Shown one piece after another: positions 1-15,200 of a DNA stretch of 64,000 bases. Under the pieces are notes generated by a model. The model was not told the DNA's origin and ran no database searches. It saw only the letters and a program-made list of their open reading frames with translations. The position numbers and the translations under genes were made by a program. Source of the DNA: Rhabdornis inornatus (Eukaryota > Chordata > Aves > Passeriformes > Rhabdornithidae). Numbering within the stretch: the first letter of the stretch is position 1; every line of letters starts with the position of its first letter. The DNA lies in contig VWZS01003477.1 in NCBI GenBank assembly GCA_013397075.1, positions 1,240,001 to 1,304,000 on the forward strand. The letters are read 5' to 3'.

Positions 1-120
1 AGAACAGACTCAATTTCAAGAGTCCACCTAGAAGTCAAAGGTCTCAGTCTTAGGTACATCATTTTAAAGCACCTTCTGCATGAAAACAGGTTAACATTCC
101 TACTTGAGCAGTATCACAAC

Positions 121-130
121 AAAAGGATAT
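121..130 (-). promoter_or_regulatory. U12-type (AT-AC) 5' splice site
   Basis: On the minus strand the ten bases directly after the exon are ATATCCTTTT, a perfect match to the minor-spliceosome AT-AC donor. A GT donor with the correct phase is not present nearby. The branch site and AC acceptor are beyond the left edge, so the intron type is inferred from the donor only. Confidence 0.8.
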
Positions 131-213
131 AGTTCTGATAATGAGTTGACAGCTCAGCAACAAAGTTGTCCTGTAGAACTTGTGCTCCAAAGCGTAGGTA
201 GAGTATAACAATG
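131..213 (-). CDS. TMEM181: TMEM181 exon 14 (last exon in window; followed by AT-AC donor)
   Basis: Residues 372-400: the end of a helix (I-V-I-L-Y-L-R-F-G) followed by Q-V-L-Q-D-N-F-V-A-E-L-S-T-H-Y-Q-N. The acceptor is CCCCACAG. The exon must end after the T of a split Ser codon, because the known protein continues with Ser. No GT is available there; the next bases are ATATCCTTTT, the U12 AT-AC donor consensus. Confidence 0.9.
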
Positions 214-3200
214 CTGTGGGGAAAAAAAATAAAGCATATAGGTGTACTGTGTCCTTAGGCTGCAAAATTGAAATAGTAGGTTGACAGAAAAGTATATAAG
301 AGAATAATTATGTTAACATGCTGACGATTTATTTTAAGATACATTTGCTTTGTTAGTTATAAATTACGAATGATTCTTTTGTGATTAAAAGTTAGCATTC
401 AGCTGAGAAAAGCAGAAATCCTCAGATTTCATCCACTACAGACAATTCAACAGTCAATAGCTATTTGAAATAACAGCTTGGTATAGGGAAAACAGATATT
501 AACAGTAATGTAAGAAACTAACTGCAAACTTCTGGTTTGACTAAATGAAGCCTACAAAGCTCCAGAAGGGTTCTGCCAAGTGAACTACTGAATCTTGTGC
601 ACTGCCATGGTAATAGAAATAATATAAAGTTAGCTCAAAAAGCTTCAAGAAGGGTTAAAAATTTACAAAATGCTTGCCATCACAATAATATTAAAAGGCA
701 TTCTTCAGTTTCACTGACTAATTTATTAGCAACAAAATGTATTCAAAGCCCCCCCAAAAAGGTTAGAAAAGTTAGAATACTGACAAATGTACTTTGAAAA
801 GCCTTACCTAATGACAAGCACTACAAAGGTTAATGCAGTCAAGAATTTTAACCTGAGATCTGAAAAAGATTGAGAAAAGTTGTTATCAGTGAATTTACAC
901 CTACATCTAGGAGAAGCAAGCCCGTTTGGGAAGAATCAGAAGTATTCCTTACCAACATAAGGCATGTTTCGAAGTTCTGAGCATGCCCTCACTATCAGGA
1001 ACAAAAGGTAAAGAATGTACGTGGTTGCCACCACAAGGAAGAAGATTTTCATTCCCTATAAGGAAAGTGTTAGTGTTTATTATTTAATAAGATTTTATCA
1101 ATAAAAATAATTAGTTCCCAAAAGCACAACATAGAATGGTCCATTTATGCAGGGAAAGTAGGCTTATGAAACAAGGATGGTGATATATTCAGGGAGGTTT
1201 TTGGGACATATAAAGAAAGGATGCTTAATAGAAGCCAGGATTTTGTTAACTGAGTTCAGAGTTGAACTCCAAAAACACAGCTCCCAAAAACAATACAGGA
1301 CGTATGTACATCAAATCCTCCTTTACAACAAGAAAGTCTGAAATTTACTAGGGTAGGGGACCTTAGCAGGAGTTAAGATGTACAAAACTGAATAACAGAC
1401 TTAAAATTTTTTCTTTCAATCCCAACAAACTTGTGGTGTTTAGTCTCCAGATTTGCAAGACAATTTACTTTTTCAGTGGGACAGATCTCAACATGGTCTA
1501 TGCATGATCTAAAGCAAAAACAAAAGTTCTCTGTCAGAATAAGACTGTCTGACCAGTATTTTCTGTTTTCTAAACTGTGTCATACATTTTTATAGAAGAA
1601 CAAGTCCTATATCTTCTTATACTGCCTAACTGTACTGGACAATTGGACAAAAAGAAGTAATTTGTGACTTACCTGGAAATTACCTGTGTCAACCCTGTAT
1701 TGATATGTAGGGTCATGTACTTCATTCACTCTAGAAAAGATTCAAAATTTAAAAGTGGTACGTGCACAATTCCAGACAAGGCTAAAAAGACATGCTAACA
1801 AGAAACCCACTCACAAAGAAAAGGTTTAAGACTACTATACAGAGTTTATAACAAAAGGGTTTGGCTGTGTAAGTTGGTGCAATGCCATTAATTCCAATGT
1901 AGTCATGACAATTTACCATATACAGCAAACTGAATTTGAAGAAATATGAAGGATTTAAACTGGGATCATGTCTAATCTCCCCACTTGTTTTTTGGAAAAT
2001 TCGAATCTTGTAAAATCCTACAAGCCTTCAGGATTCAGTGTCTACATTTTATCCTTAGAAAACTGTGGCATGAGGCCTTCCCTCATAGCAATTTTACTAA
2101 TAGCACAAGCATTTCCTGCAACTGCACTGCTTTCAATAATGTACAATGGCAAGGAGAAAGTCAGAAGATATCTTCCTTCTCAGAGATAAAATAAGAGGCA
2201 AACACTTGAGACTAAAACAGTACAGAAACTACAAATGTATTAAAATGGGTGAAGTTTTCTGGGTGGGAAGGAGTGACACCTTTATGTTAACACAACAAAT
2301 TGGAAAAAAGGGAGAACCACTAAACCAAGCAAAAGAATAGAGTTCTGAATAAAGACAGCATAGCTTGACTAAGTCATGTCAGTACCAGTTGTACAGGTTT
2401 AATAACAAGAAAATCTGGTCAAACTATGTCATAACTAGCTACAGAGAAACTGTTGCTACAACTACTAAAAGCTGATTGAGCCATAGTACTAGAGTGATTC
2501 TTATAGGGAGCCATAACACGTTGACAAAGTAGTCATTTCTAGATTGCACTCAGATTTATTAAATTATTTACTAGGTTGTCCATAGAGAACTGTTTTCAAA
2601 TCAGTCACCATTTGCAGAACAGAAAGATCTAAGAATTTGAATTCCACTCCTGTATCACAATCAGAGCATTAAAAACAGATACCACTAGGTACACACAATC
2701 TTCTCATTCTTGAACACTCTCAGCTCATACTTATGTAATACATTTTTAATTACTTACGTTTGCCAGATTCCCAGTGTAACAGAGGCCAGCCACAACAGTC
2801 CAACAATAAAGAATTTGGGCAGATAAAAAGTTAAGCACTTTCTTTCCCCCTGTTAAGAAAACAATAGTGCGGTGAAAGTGTGAACCCACACTTGAGATTT
2901 TATTCATTCTTGACAAAATAAAATAACTATCATCTTTGTTTCACTCAACATGAACTGGATTAAGAAACTCATCTTCTGTATTTTTAACCTGCACAAGTGA
3001 CTAGAGAAGACATTACATTTATGTATCATCATTTACGTTAATAAGATGAAGTAGAGTTGGAGCATCCTATTTATAAGGTCCCACATATCTCACAGATAAT
3101 GCAAACACAGGAATAGACTCCAGAATTCCTATTTCTCTTATGTAGTATTTTAAAGTAGTTTAAAAAGTCAATCAACTACCACATACAACATCAAAACCCT

Positions 3201-6200
3201 TCAAGCAAGAATGAAGCATAATGGCATCATAATTCTGACGACTGTCCCATCTATTTCATTTAGGCTTGGTTGACTCAAAATAATCTACTTCATCATAAAT
3301 CATTCTAACTCCAAAGCTTCATATGTCACACTGTATTTTATGAATAAAACAAATGTCTGTTTTGTAAGAATTTGATTTCATTTTTGTCACCTTTTGAGAG
3401 AACTAAACAAAACAAGTCCTGCGTCCTCAGTAAGTAGAAGATACTATTGCATCTCTTACCTGTACTCTTATACCATGGTAGACACAAAGCCAGAACAACA
3501 ACAATGCACACAGAAACAGTGACTGGAATAGATCATCCAGCATTCCAGGAAACCAGCTGTTCACCAGAAAAGAAAGGGGGAAAAATGGATCTGTAGCAAA
3601 AACAAAACAAAAGTTAAACAGAGAGAGAAAAAAACTTTCAATATGAAAAGCAAAGCAGAATCTATCTTCAGCAGAACAAAAAAAAAAACCTAGATTTTTT
3701 TAAATTATACCAGTAAATGAAACTGAAGCTTGCTTTATTTTAAGGAAATTAACAAAGAAAATGGTGCCACCAGCAACAATCCACTCTGCTGTAGAAATAA
3801 TCTCAAATGGTTGCCAACATTTCAAGAAGACTTGAAGTTTCATTAGATTTTCTACTAAACCACTGTTAATGGTGACAACCTAAAAAATTATCATATAATG
3901 ACTAAGATGCAAATATTCTTTTGGTACTGCTAGAAAGTGCTAGAATTTGCTGTGTTTCACTGGACTAAAAGCAGCCTCCATTTTTAACTAAAGCATGAGT
4001 ATCTGAAAAAAGAAGAAGACAGCAGACAAACAGAAATTGAAAGGTTAAGTATGGCAGGCACCTATTCCAGTCAGAGCTTTAAACAAACAGTTGACATCCA
4101 TGTGACTGAGAACAAAATCCACCCACTCATTATGCCCTCAAATTTGCTACACTTTGAAAGGGTTGGGTTTTTTAAAATTTAGTTTTCTGAAGCTTTATAA
4201 ACAACTGCTTATAAGTTCAGGGAAAAATTCCATTTTGCCTTCTCTTTTTTTTCCTGCTTCTTATTTGAAAAGGTGCCTTTCTAAAAATTCAAGGATACAA
4301 GTACCATTGTAAAGCAGCAAGAGAGGAAGTAGGATGGACATCCATTTCTGTTCAATACCCCAGTCTCTCATGGAGAATTTCCGCAGGGAATGTGCAAACA
4401 GACACTATAAAACAACAACGATTTGTAAGGAAGGAATACAGCCTTCAATTGTTTAAACAGAGTTAAGAGAGAGCACAGCACACTACAAAGGTTACTTCAC
4501 AAGGCCTTTGCCACTGAAAATACTGTAAAACGGGAGCCAGGCCTCCTAGTTTTATTTCAAGTTTGCTCGCTGACCCCAAAGCAAATTACTTAATTTCTCA
4601 AGCAAGCTGAGAAGTAAACCAGCCAGTACATGAAAATCAACAACGTGTGGAAAAAAAAAAAAAAGATGCTGCCTCATTACTGGTCACACACTATCAACGA
4701 CATTCACTTGAACTCACTTTTTAGAAAAGCAGATTGCATTTTATATTCACAATTACCTGAGCAACATCATCTGTGAGAAAAATGCTATGGAAGCGTGCAG
4801 TACTTTGGTGGCCCTACTCTGAAAACTCATGATTTTAGATTTTATATTGGGTTTTTTTTCTCCAAATACTTCTTTTCCAGGAGCCAAGACAGGTTAGAGA
4901 GGAGACATCATCTAAATCATAGCATAATTTAGCTTGTAAGGGACCTCTGGAGGTCATGTGGCCCATCCTCACATGCAAGGCAGTGGTAATTTTAACATTA
5001 GGTCAAGAACAGCCCACACTCTGGCCATCCTATTTCTAAGCCTACCTACACTGCAAAAAAAATACTTTTCTTTAGCATCGCATCACAATTTCCTTTGTCT
5101 AAGCAATTTTTTTTTCTGTTTAGTCCAAACCCACAGTGTAGAAAAACAAGTTTTCACACTTATCCTATTTTCTTAATGTCCCTTCAATACCACTTGTAAA
5201 AACATAAAAGCAGCAACTACGTAAGTATTTCAGAAACATTTTTACACCCATTAAGTGACATGTCAACTTTGCTGCCTGGGGTTAAATTCCTAAACACAGC
5301 ATTACAGAGCAGTGTTATCAGCTGCCTACATAATAAACTCCAGAAATGCTGCAAAAAGATCTTACCGTGACCATAAAAGTAAGAACTACAAAGACAAATC
5401 GGAACCATATTTCCACTTGTGAAAAGGTGGGATTATAGGTCTTCCACTACAAGAAAACACAAGAGCCCAATGAGGAGTATTTTGACAGACTACATATGAC
5501 ATCAATAATTAGCACTATATTGCAGATACTGAAAAGTTCAGTGGCTTTTCAAAATTTCAAGGTATAACCAAATTCCATTAAGTCACCATGGAAAAATAAA
5601 GATAAATTTGTAGTCGCAGGACTACGATAAAAAGATAAGCAAAACAGCCTAATTGCCTTGCTTCTCTTTTATCCTGCCACTTTATAACATACCCAGTACT
5701 GTCATAGGTTAAAGCTCTCACGACAAATAGGACAGTCTTCATTGATCTCAAGTGCACTTTCAATCAAAGTTTGAATGCCAATAAATTAGTAAATCCAGTG
5801 TATTGTTCTGTACTACCAAGGTCAGATGCATAAATTGATTATGAAGAAGTCAGCAAGGTACAGCGGTACTTCCTGTAAGGAGTTTATTTTCTTAAAGCTT
5901 ATTCACTTGTCTCAGAAGTTAAAAAAGAGAAAATCATGTAAAGGAAGGACAAGTAGCTTACTAGAAACAGAAATCTTTACATAGGTTAAGGGGGAAAGCC
6001 TCCTTCTTCTACTCTAATTATTAGAAGGGCATAAATATTAATTATGACATGTTTGCATGAACTCTGGTCTGTTAACGATTTATCTCATACCTGCCATGCT
6101 TCTGAAGCCATTTTTGAAATGTAAGCTCCCTGGCACAACATATGCTCTGCTCATCTGAACAAGAAGCTTTACCTTTCAATGTATTAAAATCTGTCAATCT

Positions 6201-9200
6201 CTGTCTTGTCTTTTTAAACTGTAAATATAGAACGAAAATTATATGTAGAGAAACCTATTATACAAACGGCAATCCATAGATTTCAACTGAGATCACCATA
6301 AACAATTGTAGTAATGAAATAAATGTGACAATTTTAATTGCTGTAGGACAGTTTGGGTTGGAGTTTCTTTGAGATTGCATACAGGTCTGCCTTAAAGGCA
6401 GCCTGCAAAGCAAGACAAAAAACTGCAAAACTATAAATGCTCCGATACTTTGTTCTGTTTGAAATCTGGGACTAAATAATGGGTTTGTAAGCCTAGGGTT
6501 TTCTTCCCCTTAGAGGTTATTTTTAATTATATGCTTTAAGCACTAGAGTATTAAAAATATTAATATTTAGAAAGCTAATTTGATATGTTAAAAATATTTT
6601 TCCTTTACAGCAATATTTTTGATTGCTACCTGTTCTAACACACCGAATGCTATACAGGAAGATATACCAGAGTAAGCTGTATTATAAACTTGGTTTAGTT
6701 CCCTTTTCTCCCAGTGCAAATGTTTCTAAATTTCCTTCTGGAGTCAATCAATACACATGATATAAGTGCTTTATAAGCAATCTTTAGCACTATTAACTGA
6801 GATATTTATTCCACTGGAGATCGTTTGAGTGAATTATTTTAGCAACCTGCTTGTATTAGCTGAAAAAAAAAAAAAAATTCTCTTCCTAATAAGCACAGTG
6901 TCCCCTCAAAAAATCTCTTAATTTTTCTTTGAGTTAGTTAAACCTTTCCAGCCCACACTTTTATGAATCCTGAAAAATTTCGCTAATTCAGATACACCTC
7001 CTGGAGAGCCTGAAAAAAATACCATCCTGCAGACAGGCAACATCTCTATAAGCAAATGCAGAAAACTGGATGTTCTAATCTAGCTTGCCTATTGTAAAAA
7101 ATATCTCCCAGCATTCAGACTGAATTTATCTATTACAGAATACAGCAGCAGTAGCACTGACAGAAATTTTTTTCCTTATAGAGTTAAAAAAATTGGTCTA
7201 GACTCTTATCAACAGTAAATGCTGTAACAGCTCTGACATTAGTAGTGACAGAAAAAATAATTATGATACATTTTTCTATTTCTCTTCAAAAATCTGACAC
7301 TGCTTTGTTACAGTTAAAACACACTTCTACAGCATTAAAGAGACTTCTTCTAATAGTATAAATCTTCATACTTACTGTGAAAGTAATATTCTGGATGGTG
7401 TACGTCAACTTGTTTAGATCTTCAAAGCTAACAAATATGTTGTATTGAGTGTAGTTCAGGTAGCCCAGGTGAGCAACAATGATTTCACTGCATTTCTGTG
7501 AACAAACATAGAGATTAGTATACATAAGTCTTCAAATTATTCCAGAATATGGACTGTTAGTATAGGTTGGAGAATTTGTTCCTAAATGGTTCAATATTGA
7601 AGATATTTATTATACATCTCACCAATCTCAATCAGTCTGATCAAGACTTTCTTCAAAGATACCAGAGAGAACAGAAGAAACTGATAAAGTCAGCCAGGTG
7701 GATCAGTGGCTGAACAATAAACGGTGCCAACTTTTCACTTGAGCTGGTGACAGCAACTGCTTGCAGCACCAGGATGGAACCAAATAAGCTGGTGAGATGG
7801 GGCTACCTTGTACTAACTAATTTTTAAAAGTTAACAGGAAGAAAGAGAAAACCCAAGCATATTGCTCTCTTGGCTAGTGTAATTAAATCTAATGGAGTAC
7901 TATTAATTAATTTCTGCAAATTTTATATACCTATATAAAAAGAAAACACTTGATTTACTATATACGCTTATAATAAAAAACTTCAGCTATGTCCTTCCTA
8001 AAGGATTTCCATCTGGAGAAGCTGCTTTGAATGTCTTTAAGCTTAAAAATTTCAGTGAAAATTACATTAGAATCTCCAAGTATTTCTTCACAGTGGCAAA
8101 AAATTTGGCTTTTTCGGAACACAGTTGCCAGCTGATTTCAAGCAGATTCTGCAAGGTGTTGGAGAAGAATTTTTCTCTCCTCTGGAACCCCTAATCCAAT
8201 ATTCTGCTACAATACCCCTTTCTTCAGAACTGCTAAACCTGTTTAGGTGACCAAACAGGACCCACTGCTTTACTGACAAAGAGCAACTCTAACAAAAAAG
8301 AGGGATCTTTAACCAGCAATAGACACAAGTCACAGAAGTAAACAGAAAAATGATGGGACAGGTAGGGGTCTTGTCAGCACTACTGCCTACATTGCCATTA
8401 TAAATAAAACTGTCCTGTAGAGTCTTCCCTCAGACATGTTTAAAAGGTACATTCTTATTTGCAATGTAAAGTAGCATGCACACAGATTTAAAGAAGATGC
8501 ACTACATCAGAGTTTTATTTAAGCAAGTGCGTACTTGTGCACAACTGAGTAATCTTGTCCGATTGTGAACTTGATTGTTAACGTATGGTGTGCTTCCATC
8601 CTTCACCACTCCCAGGACTTTGACTGTCATAGTCACATTCTTCTTGAGGGACACTGGAATTAAAACAGAAAACATAAATCTATTGTTACATACAGAAATT
8701 AAATCTCCAACAGAGTTCCAAAATCATTTAAAACACATATGCTATCCAAATCCTAGGAAGACTTACCCAGTCATACATTACTGGAGTAGGGGTACAGTAT
8801 TTTTATACATAAGCAGTAAGTCACAAGCCCTGTACTGAATCTTGGTGACAGATTAACAATTACTAATGCAGTATTTCTCACATATATACACAGAAGTTGT
8901 ATTGAAAAATCAATACCAATACGATCTACACATCTAATTCCCCCCAAAATGAAGAAGGAAATACACAGATTACCTAGATACTACTGCTTTCACAAAAATA
9001 ACAAACAACTTTCCCCCTACTCCTGTTGCTTACAATTCAATCAGTGAAGTCCATGTCTTAACCAAGGGAGGGGGGTGAAGTGGAAGAAAAGCGTATCAGT
9101 GGAAAAACCCATCAACCACAGTCAGAAAGCAACAGGATCATGTGTGTGACAGATAGAATGAAAGATACAATAGAGAGGTTGCTATAGCAGTTTCCTGAGA

Positions 9201-12200
9201 ATTAGGTCAGATTCTCACCATCGTGCTGATCCAACTCAACCACACAGGTCAGCCACAGTTGCTGGTTGTAAGTTGACAGTGGTGGCGAACTTAAATTAAA
9301 TGGCTTCAGCTGCAAAAAAACCCACAAGGTTAGCACCAGCCTTTACACTGTTACATGACATACCTGTAGTTAAAACAATGCGAGGCATGTTAATTATGTT
9401 TGTGACAATGTTTTTGAGAAGAGATTTATACCTGCTACTCTACATGATAAGCAGCTCACATAAGAAGTCTTCCAAAGAAGTAGCTTAAACAGCACATGTA
9501 TTTTGCAAAGCACTGAAGTAAGGAAAGGTACAACCACCTAAACCCCATAAAAGCAGCAGCAATAAAACAGAGAAGTTCAGATATAAAAACCAAAATCTTG
9601 AGGCCCAGCCTGAAAGTAAGAAATAATTTTTAACACTTTACATCAAAAGTCAGATTTGTGGACCTTCATGTGCTACACAGTTTTAAACCTGTTAAACTAT
9701 AATTACAAAAAAGTCCTATTTTTCACTAGGTTTTCTAAAAATCCTACATTCAGTTCAAAAGAATGAAAGGTATCATTAACAGATAAAACCTAGACACAGG
9801 AAAGACTCCCCTAATTTGAAATCAAGATGTGCTTTAAAAGAAATAAAATCCACCCACAGTACTGTATCAATCCAAACATATAGAGGTGACTGGTAGGAAA
9901 ACAAAAAAAAAAAAGAAATGTCCCAGTATATTTAAAGGAAACGTACTTTATGAAAAAACCCACAACAAAACCTTTTTTGCACTTTCACAAAAATACTTCA
10001 GATATTAGGTTGACACTGAAGAGCTAGACAAACAAAAATGCAAGAACCAAGAACCAAAATATGAAAGTATTTGAGAACATGTGAATGTTCCTTTTAGGAA
10101 GCCAGATTCCATGTCTTGGTCACATGATAGTGAAAAATTAACGAGAAATATTTCTTTACAGATGATAGAAAGGGAAATCACAAGAGGGATAGCATTACTT
10201 GCCACTGAGCGCATTGTTATTCAATTCATGTTCTCAATTTCTATTTCTGAACCCCCTACAAGAATCTCCAACATCAATTCACAAGGGAAAAATTCACGTT
10301 TCTTTATCAGAAACTGCTGTGCAGAAACATCCTAGAAATCTCTACCTGACCTCTCACAACAGTAACAGAGCAGAAACTGTTGCTGGGCTATTCATGAATT
10401 AACAAAGCAATAGTGCAACACTGCATGTTCAACTTCAAACTGGGAAGCACCACTAAGATATTCTGCAGTAAAAGTTTAAATATTTAAAATAACTGGGGAG
10501 AAAGAGGGAAATGTTTAACATTACTAACATCAAATAAAGCCATTCATATAATCCAACAATATTTATTAACTCTTACCTTGAGGCTGTTATTTAAGTCAGT
10601 TCTTGCTACAGAAGTTTCAATTACATTAGGACCTACACAATATATAAGAAGGAAGTAAGAAAATAATATTGAAGTATACATATAAGTGATTATGTAAATA
10701 TAGGTTTTCAAAAGACTGTACAAAATGCCCCCTGCAAAGCAGGTAAATAGTATTCCATTTTTCAGATGCTTCAGATAAAGGGTAAAGCACTTGGATATTT
10801 CAATATAGTTTATAAATTTGACCTGCATGTTCCTTTAAGCGTCTCTGCCATGGTATTTCTACACATCATTAAATAAATTAAATTATAAATCAAGAACTCC
10901 AAGTCAAAAGCCCTGAATGTGTACTCTAAACTACTGCAATTTAGAAGCAGTGTTTATTCATATAAGTCTGTATCTATCTATCTATGTATATATATCTCCC
11001 AAGAGTTTATGGGAATGCAGTCATGAAAGCACTCAGCTACAGAACTCCCCTGTTTAATTAGATCAGGTTGCTGAGGACCATGTCTAGTTAAGTCTAACAT
11101 CTTTAAGGACAGAGACCCCCACAACCTGTCTGGGAAACCACCATTACATTAAGAATATCTAAGTGGAATTTCTTGTGTTCCAGCTTGTGTTGCACCTCAG
11201 AGAAAAGCCCCATTTTCTGCATAACCCCTGATAAGGTGGTTCCAGACAGCGGTACAATTTCCCTTTAGGTGTGCAAGAGCATGGGGTACTGAGGAAAAGA
11301 GGAATGCACAAAACATAAAAGGACTAAACCAGGAAATTGACAGGGAAGAGTAGAAAAAGAGTAGAAAAATATAGACACCTTCTGCGTCTATACAGCAGGT
11401 TGTGAACACACACAGAGTGGATATATAGCAGATAGGGACACGAGCAAGACATGTACACCTGTATCTGGGCCAGGAAGATCCCTCTGTCCAAATGGTCTCT
11501 CCCTGTATATATTTGGTCTGGCAATTCAATGGGATTTTTTAACCCTCAAAATATGCTCACTAAATCACAAACTCAGTATCATAAAAATTATGCAAGAAAA
11601 GCAGTTTCTCACAAAGACCAAACACTTCAAACTTACTACTGAGAAACAATGGAAAAGAAGGAAGCTTACAAATGAGCAGCATGGGATCACTCTGTCCAAG
11701 ACAGGTTAGCTGTCATGACAGCTCTAAACATGCAGCACTGCTTGGGTTCCTACAACAACTCTAATAACAATATTAACCATCTTACAGACTTAAAACGAAA
11801 AAATAAGCATTTCAGCCATCGCAGCCAGAATTTCATACTAGAATTGCTGTGCAACATCGCTAACAGCCACTCACTGTAAAGCCAGTTCTGCATCGTTGAA
11901 CTTTTCAGTTCTCAAGTACATATAAACCAGATTTTTGATAGGCATTTTTTGTTTTAAAAAGCAAAACTGAGTTTCAGTAGGTGTTCAAATTGGTAAGTTA
12001 TCACATATCAGTAATTAAGTCTTGATGAAACAATTAGAATTAGTCTTTTTTAAGGGTTTTATTTTTTTAATTGAAAGATATGAACCAATATTGGGAGAGA
12101 AAGATCACAGTCAAAGTTTTTAAGAACAGCAACCAAACAAATAATGAAGTTCTAGTGCTATAACTGCTTCTTCTCTAGCAAATGATATATAAAACCTCTT

Positions 12201-15200
12201 GAAACAAAATGATGCTGTGGCTGCGTTAACAAATGGAGACTAATAGAACTAGTTATTGTTTGTCTTTTAGTCTTGCTCACTTAACATAATAACAGATGAA
12301 GGCAAAGAACCACCCTGAGATGATAAACTGCACAGCTACAGAAAATGAGTTCTTGCACCTTGGATTTTCTTTGAATTGTCTCACCCCAAAGATAGCACAG
12401 ATCCATTGTGAAAAGAGAAAGAAAGTGAGTGCAGCTTGGAAAAAAGACCAAGTAAGTCTGTGTTTGTTTTGGGTTACAGGAACTGTAAGAGCAGCATTCA
12501 TCTCCAATCAAACTGTCTCGATTTCTCAGATGAAAATCAAGAGTTCTGCCAGGCTTCCTGAACTGTAGGTATAGATGTTGAGTGTGGGCAATGGCATATT
12601 TAAGTAGCACAGAAAATATGGATGTATCTCCCACACTTTCATTTACTTAGTGGGTTTGGTGAGCTTTTCTCAGACTGTACCCTTTAATGAGGGAGCATGC
12701 TGTTGGTAAGGCCCCTCCTATTCACAGGAAGCAAGCAGCTGTCAACAAAAGCCCTGAGGAATATCACAGTAATTTGCTCAGTGAGTCTCCTCCCAAGGTA
12801 AACAGCACTCTTTTAAAATTATTTAAGTTAAAATAATGAATAGTGTCAGCCAACCTATCCGGCAAACCAATCTTACAAGGACAAGAATCCCATAGCCATG
12901 CCAGTTCCTGAAGGGGATCACGAGCAAGGCCTGGGACCACAGCATGCTACAAATGACCAAGTGGTGCTTACAGCAGCCAAGTCCCCTGGGCCAAAGGTAA
13001 CTGTATCATCAGATTACCCTGCATGCAGGCACAATACACCAGCATAGCTTCCTCTCAGGTTCTGCTACTGACTAAGAACAAAACACTCAGTTTTCTCTTC
13101 AAGGAACATTACTTTTTGCCTAGTCTTACATAAAACAACTTTCTTTCATTTCTTGCAGCCTGGCAGTATAAGTACACAACTACAAATACGGTTCAATTTT
13201 AAAGCCAAATAGCCAAATTACTAAATTAAATAATTCCTTTCTTTCTTCCTTTATCATAAAACGCACTTTTGCAAATATGTTTATGTAGTATTTTAGTGGC
13301 CAAATAACGCCCTTCAGCATCCTTCACCAAGTCACGGAATATCAGCGGTTAACCTTTATGAACTGAAAGCCTATTTAGACCCTTCAGCTGCTATAATAAA
13401 TCATACAGCAGGAAAAAAGGTTTTATTTCACAGACAAATTCTATTACTGAAGGCTATTATGAAAAATGTACTGCCTAGAAGGCACAGATGGGCATAAAAA
13501 GCCCCAACAGCTGCCTCCAATTAACCCGTCCTTCTTGCCAAGGCAGGCAGGACTGGATGGCTCCCAGGCCTGGGCAGCCCTTCTCACTCTAAAGGAGGTG
13601 ACAGACAGGGCAGAGGTGGGAACAACCCAACAGACAGGTCAAAAAGTGTCAGAGAGGGGCACAGGAGAACCCACTGGATATGTTGAGTGATGTGGAAGTC
13701 AGCAGTAAAGTAGAGGAAGATGGTAACAACCTCAAGTAATTCTTATATAGGGGGTGAGTTGCTTAATGAGTACCAGTCCCACCTTTCCCTTCATCCCATC
13801 ACTTAACTTTTGTATTGATAAGGCTCTCCTGAAAACAGAGTATTAGTATATTTAACCCTGCTAGGAGAGCACACTGACTTTTATTTTTCAAGTATGTTTT
13901 AGCCCTGGAAAAGCTCTCTGGCATGAAATAAAGAAAGGTCCTATGCTTTTCAACTCCCTAGTGACATTGCAGCTTTGTTGACCAGACTATGACAAATCTC
14001 TCTGATCTCCAGGATGAGTACCCAGGCACTATGTGCTTAGCCTCCCAGGTCATGTCAGGACTCTCACTAAGATCTCTGAAACCAGAGACCTAAGCTCATA
14101 TATGTTTGACAAGTGAAGTTCATGTTTTTACACTAAAGTATTTTGTATTTACATAGCATTTATCGCCCAAACATTCAGAAGGCTTTACAGTTATCAGTTT
14201 CCTCAGAGGAAATCAGGTATTAGCGCTACCATTTTACAGACAGAAATACAAAGAAAAACAATTAATGTAGCAGTCTGCTGAAAAATCACATGGCAATGAA
14301 GCTGCTTTTGTTTCATTTTATTGACTCTCCCCTGCAAAGCAGTTGCACATAGCAAGTCTTTGTAGGTAGTACTCCTATGAAAAAGTGAGATGGAAGAAAC
14401 ATTCCCCTGTCCCTGTCAAGACTAATGCTCCCTCAGACATCTCAGGAGCAGTAAGCTCATTAGCATTTAAACACATCTGTAAATACCAACACGTTTAGAC
14501 AAAGTATATGAGAACTGTAATCTTTTAAAAAGAGAACATCCTTACCTGCTATTCCTATGAAGACTGTCAGACCAAAACAAATAAAGAATACTACAAAGAC
14601 CAGAACAAAATGCCTTTTGGACAGTGTATACAATCGCATCGGGGCCAGCCTACAGGAAGCAAAAGAAACCACAGAATTAATGTCGGTCATATTTCTAAAG
14701 GGGTAGAAAATAAACCCCATTCATTCTCCAACAAAGAAAATGAAATCAAACTCTGAGGTAACATGTAACACTACGAAAAAAGATATTAATGCTTCTTCAT
14801 AGAGCAAAGATAACAGGAATTATTAAACATATGTATGTATACACACATCTCCAAAATGTATGAATTTTGCCCATTTTTTTATGCTAGGGTTTTCTATTGT
14901 CCTAAATCTTGAGCAATAGAAAACACTTCTTAAAGGGAGAAAAGGTTGTTTTTGTTATTTCATATATTATTAACTTAAATGTCCAAGACCCTGTGTCTCC
15001 TGAAATGAGAGCTTAATCTAAAGGGACAGACATCACTAACAACTCAGTCACCTGCACAGGATCTTGATGAGTTGTCTATACCTTATAAATATACTTCAAC
15101 CCTGCAGGATCATCCCTAACAAGGAGTAGGGCAGAACTCCAGATCTGCTAGATGTGCATGCTCAGGCTTTGAATTTTTGTCTGAGCTCCACCAAAGCTTG

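Noticed and set aside
11197..11529. 110-codon minus-strand ORF in TMEM181 intron 2
   Set aside because: Overlaps a CR1 fragment and has no splice-compatible homology to TMEM181.
12281..12634. 117-codon cysteine-rich ORF with possible membrane segment
   Set aside because: No homology recognised, no splice or promoter context, and it sits inside a TMEM181 intron; expected by chance in AT-rich DNA.
13466..13690. GC-richer segment with a 74-codon ORF in TMEM181 intron 2
   Set aside because: Considered as an alternative exon, but no flanking splice pair fits and the peptide is low-information; possibly an unassigned repeat.
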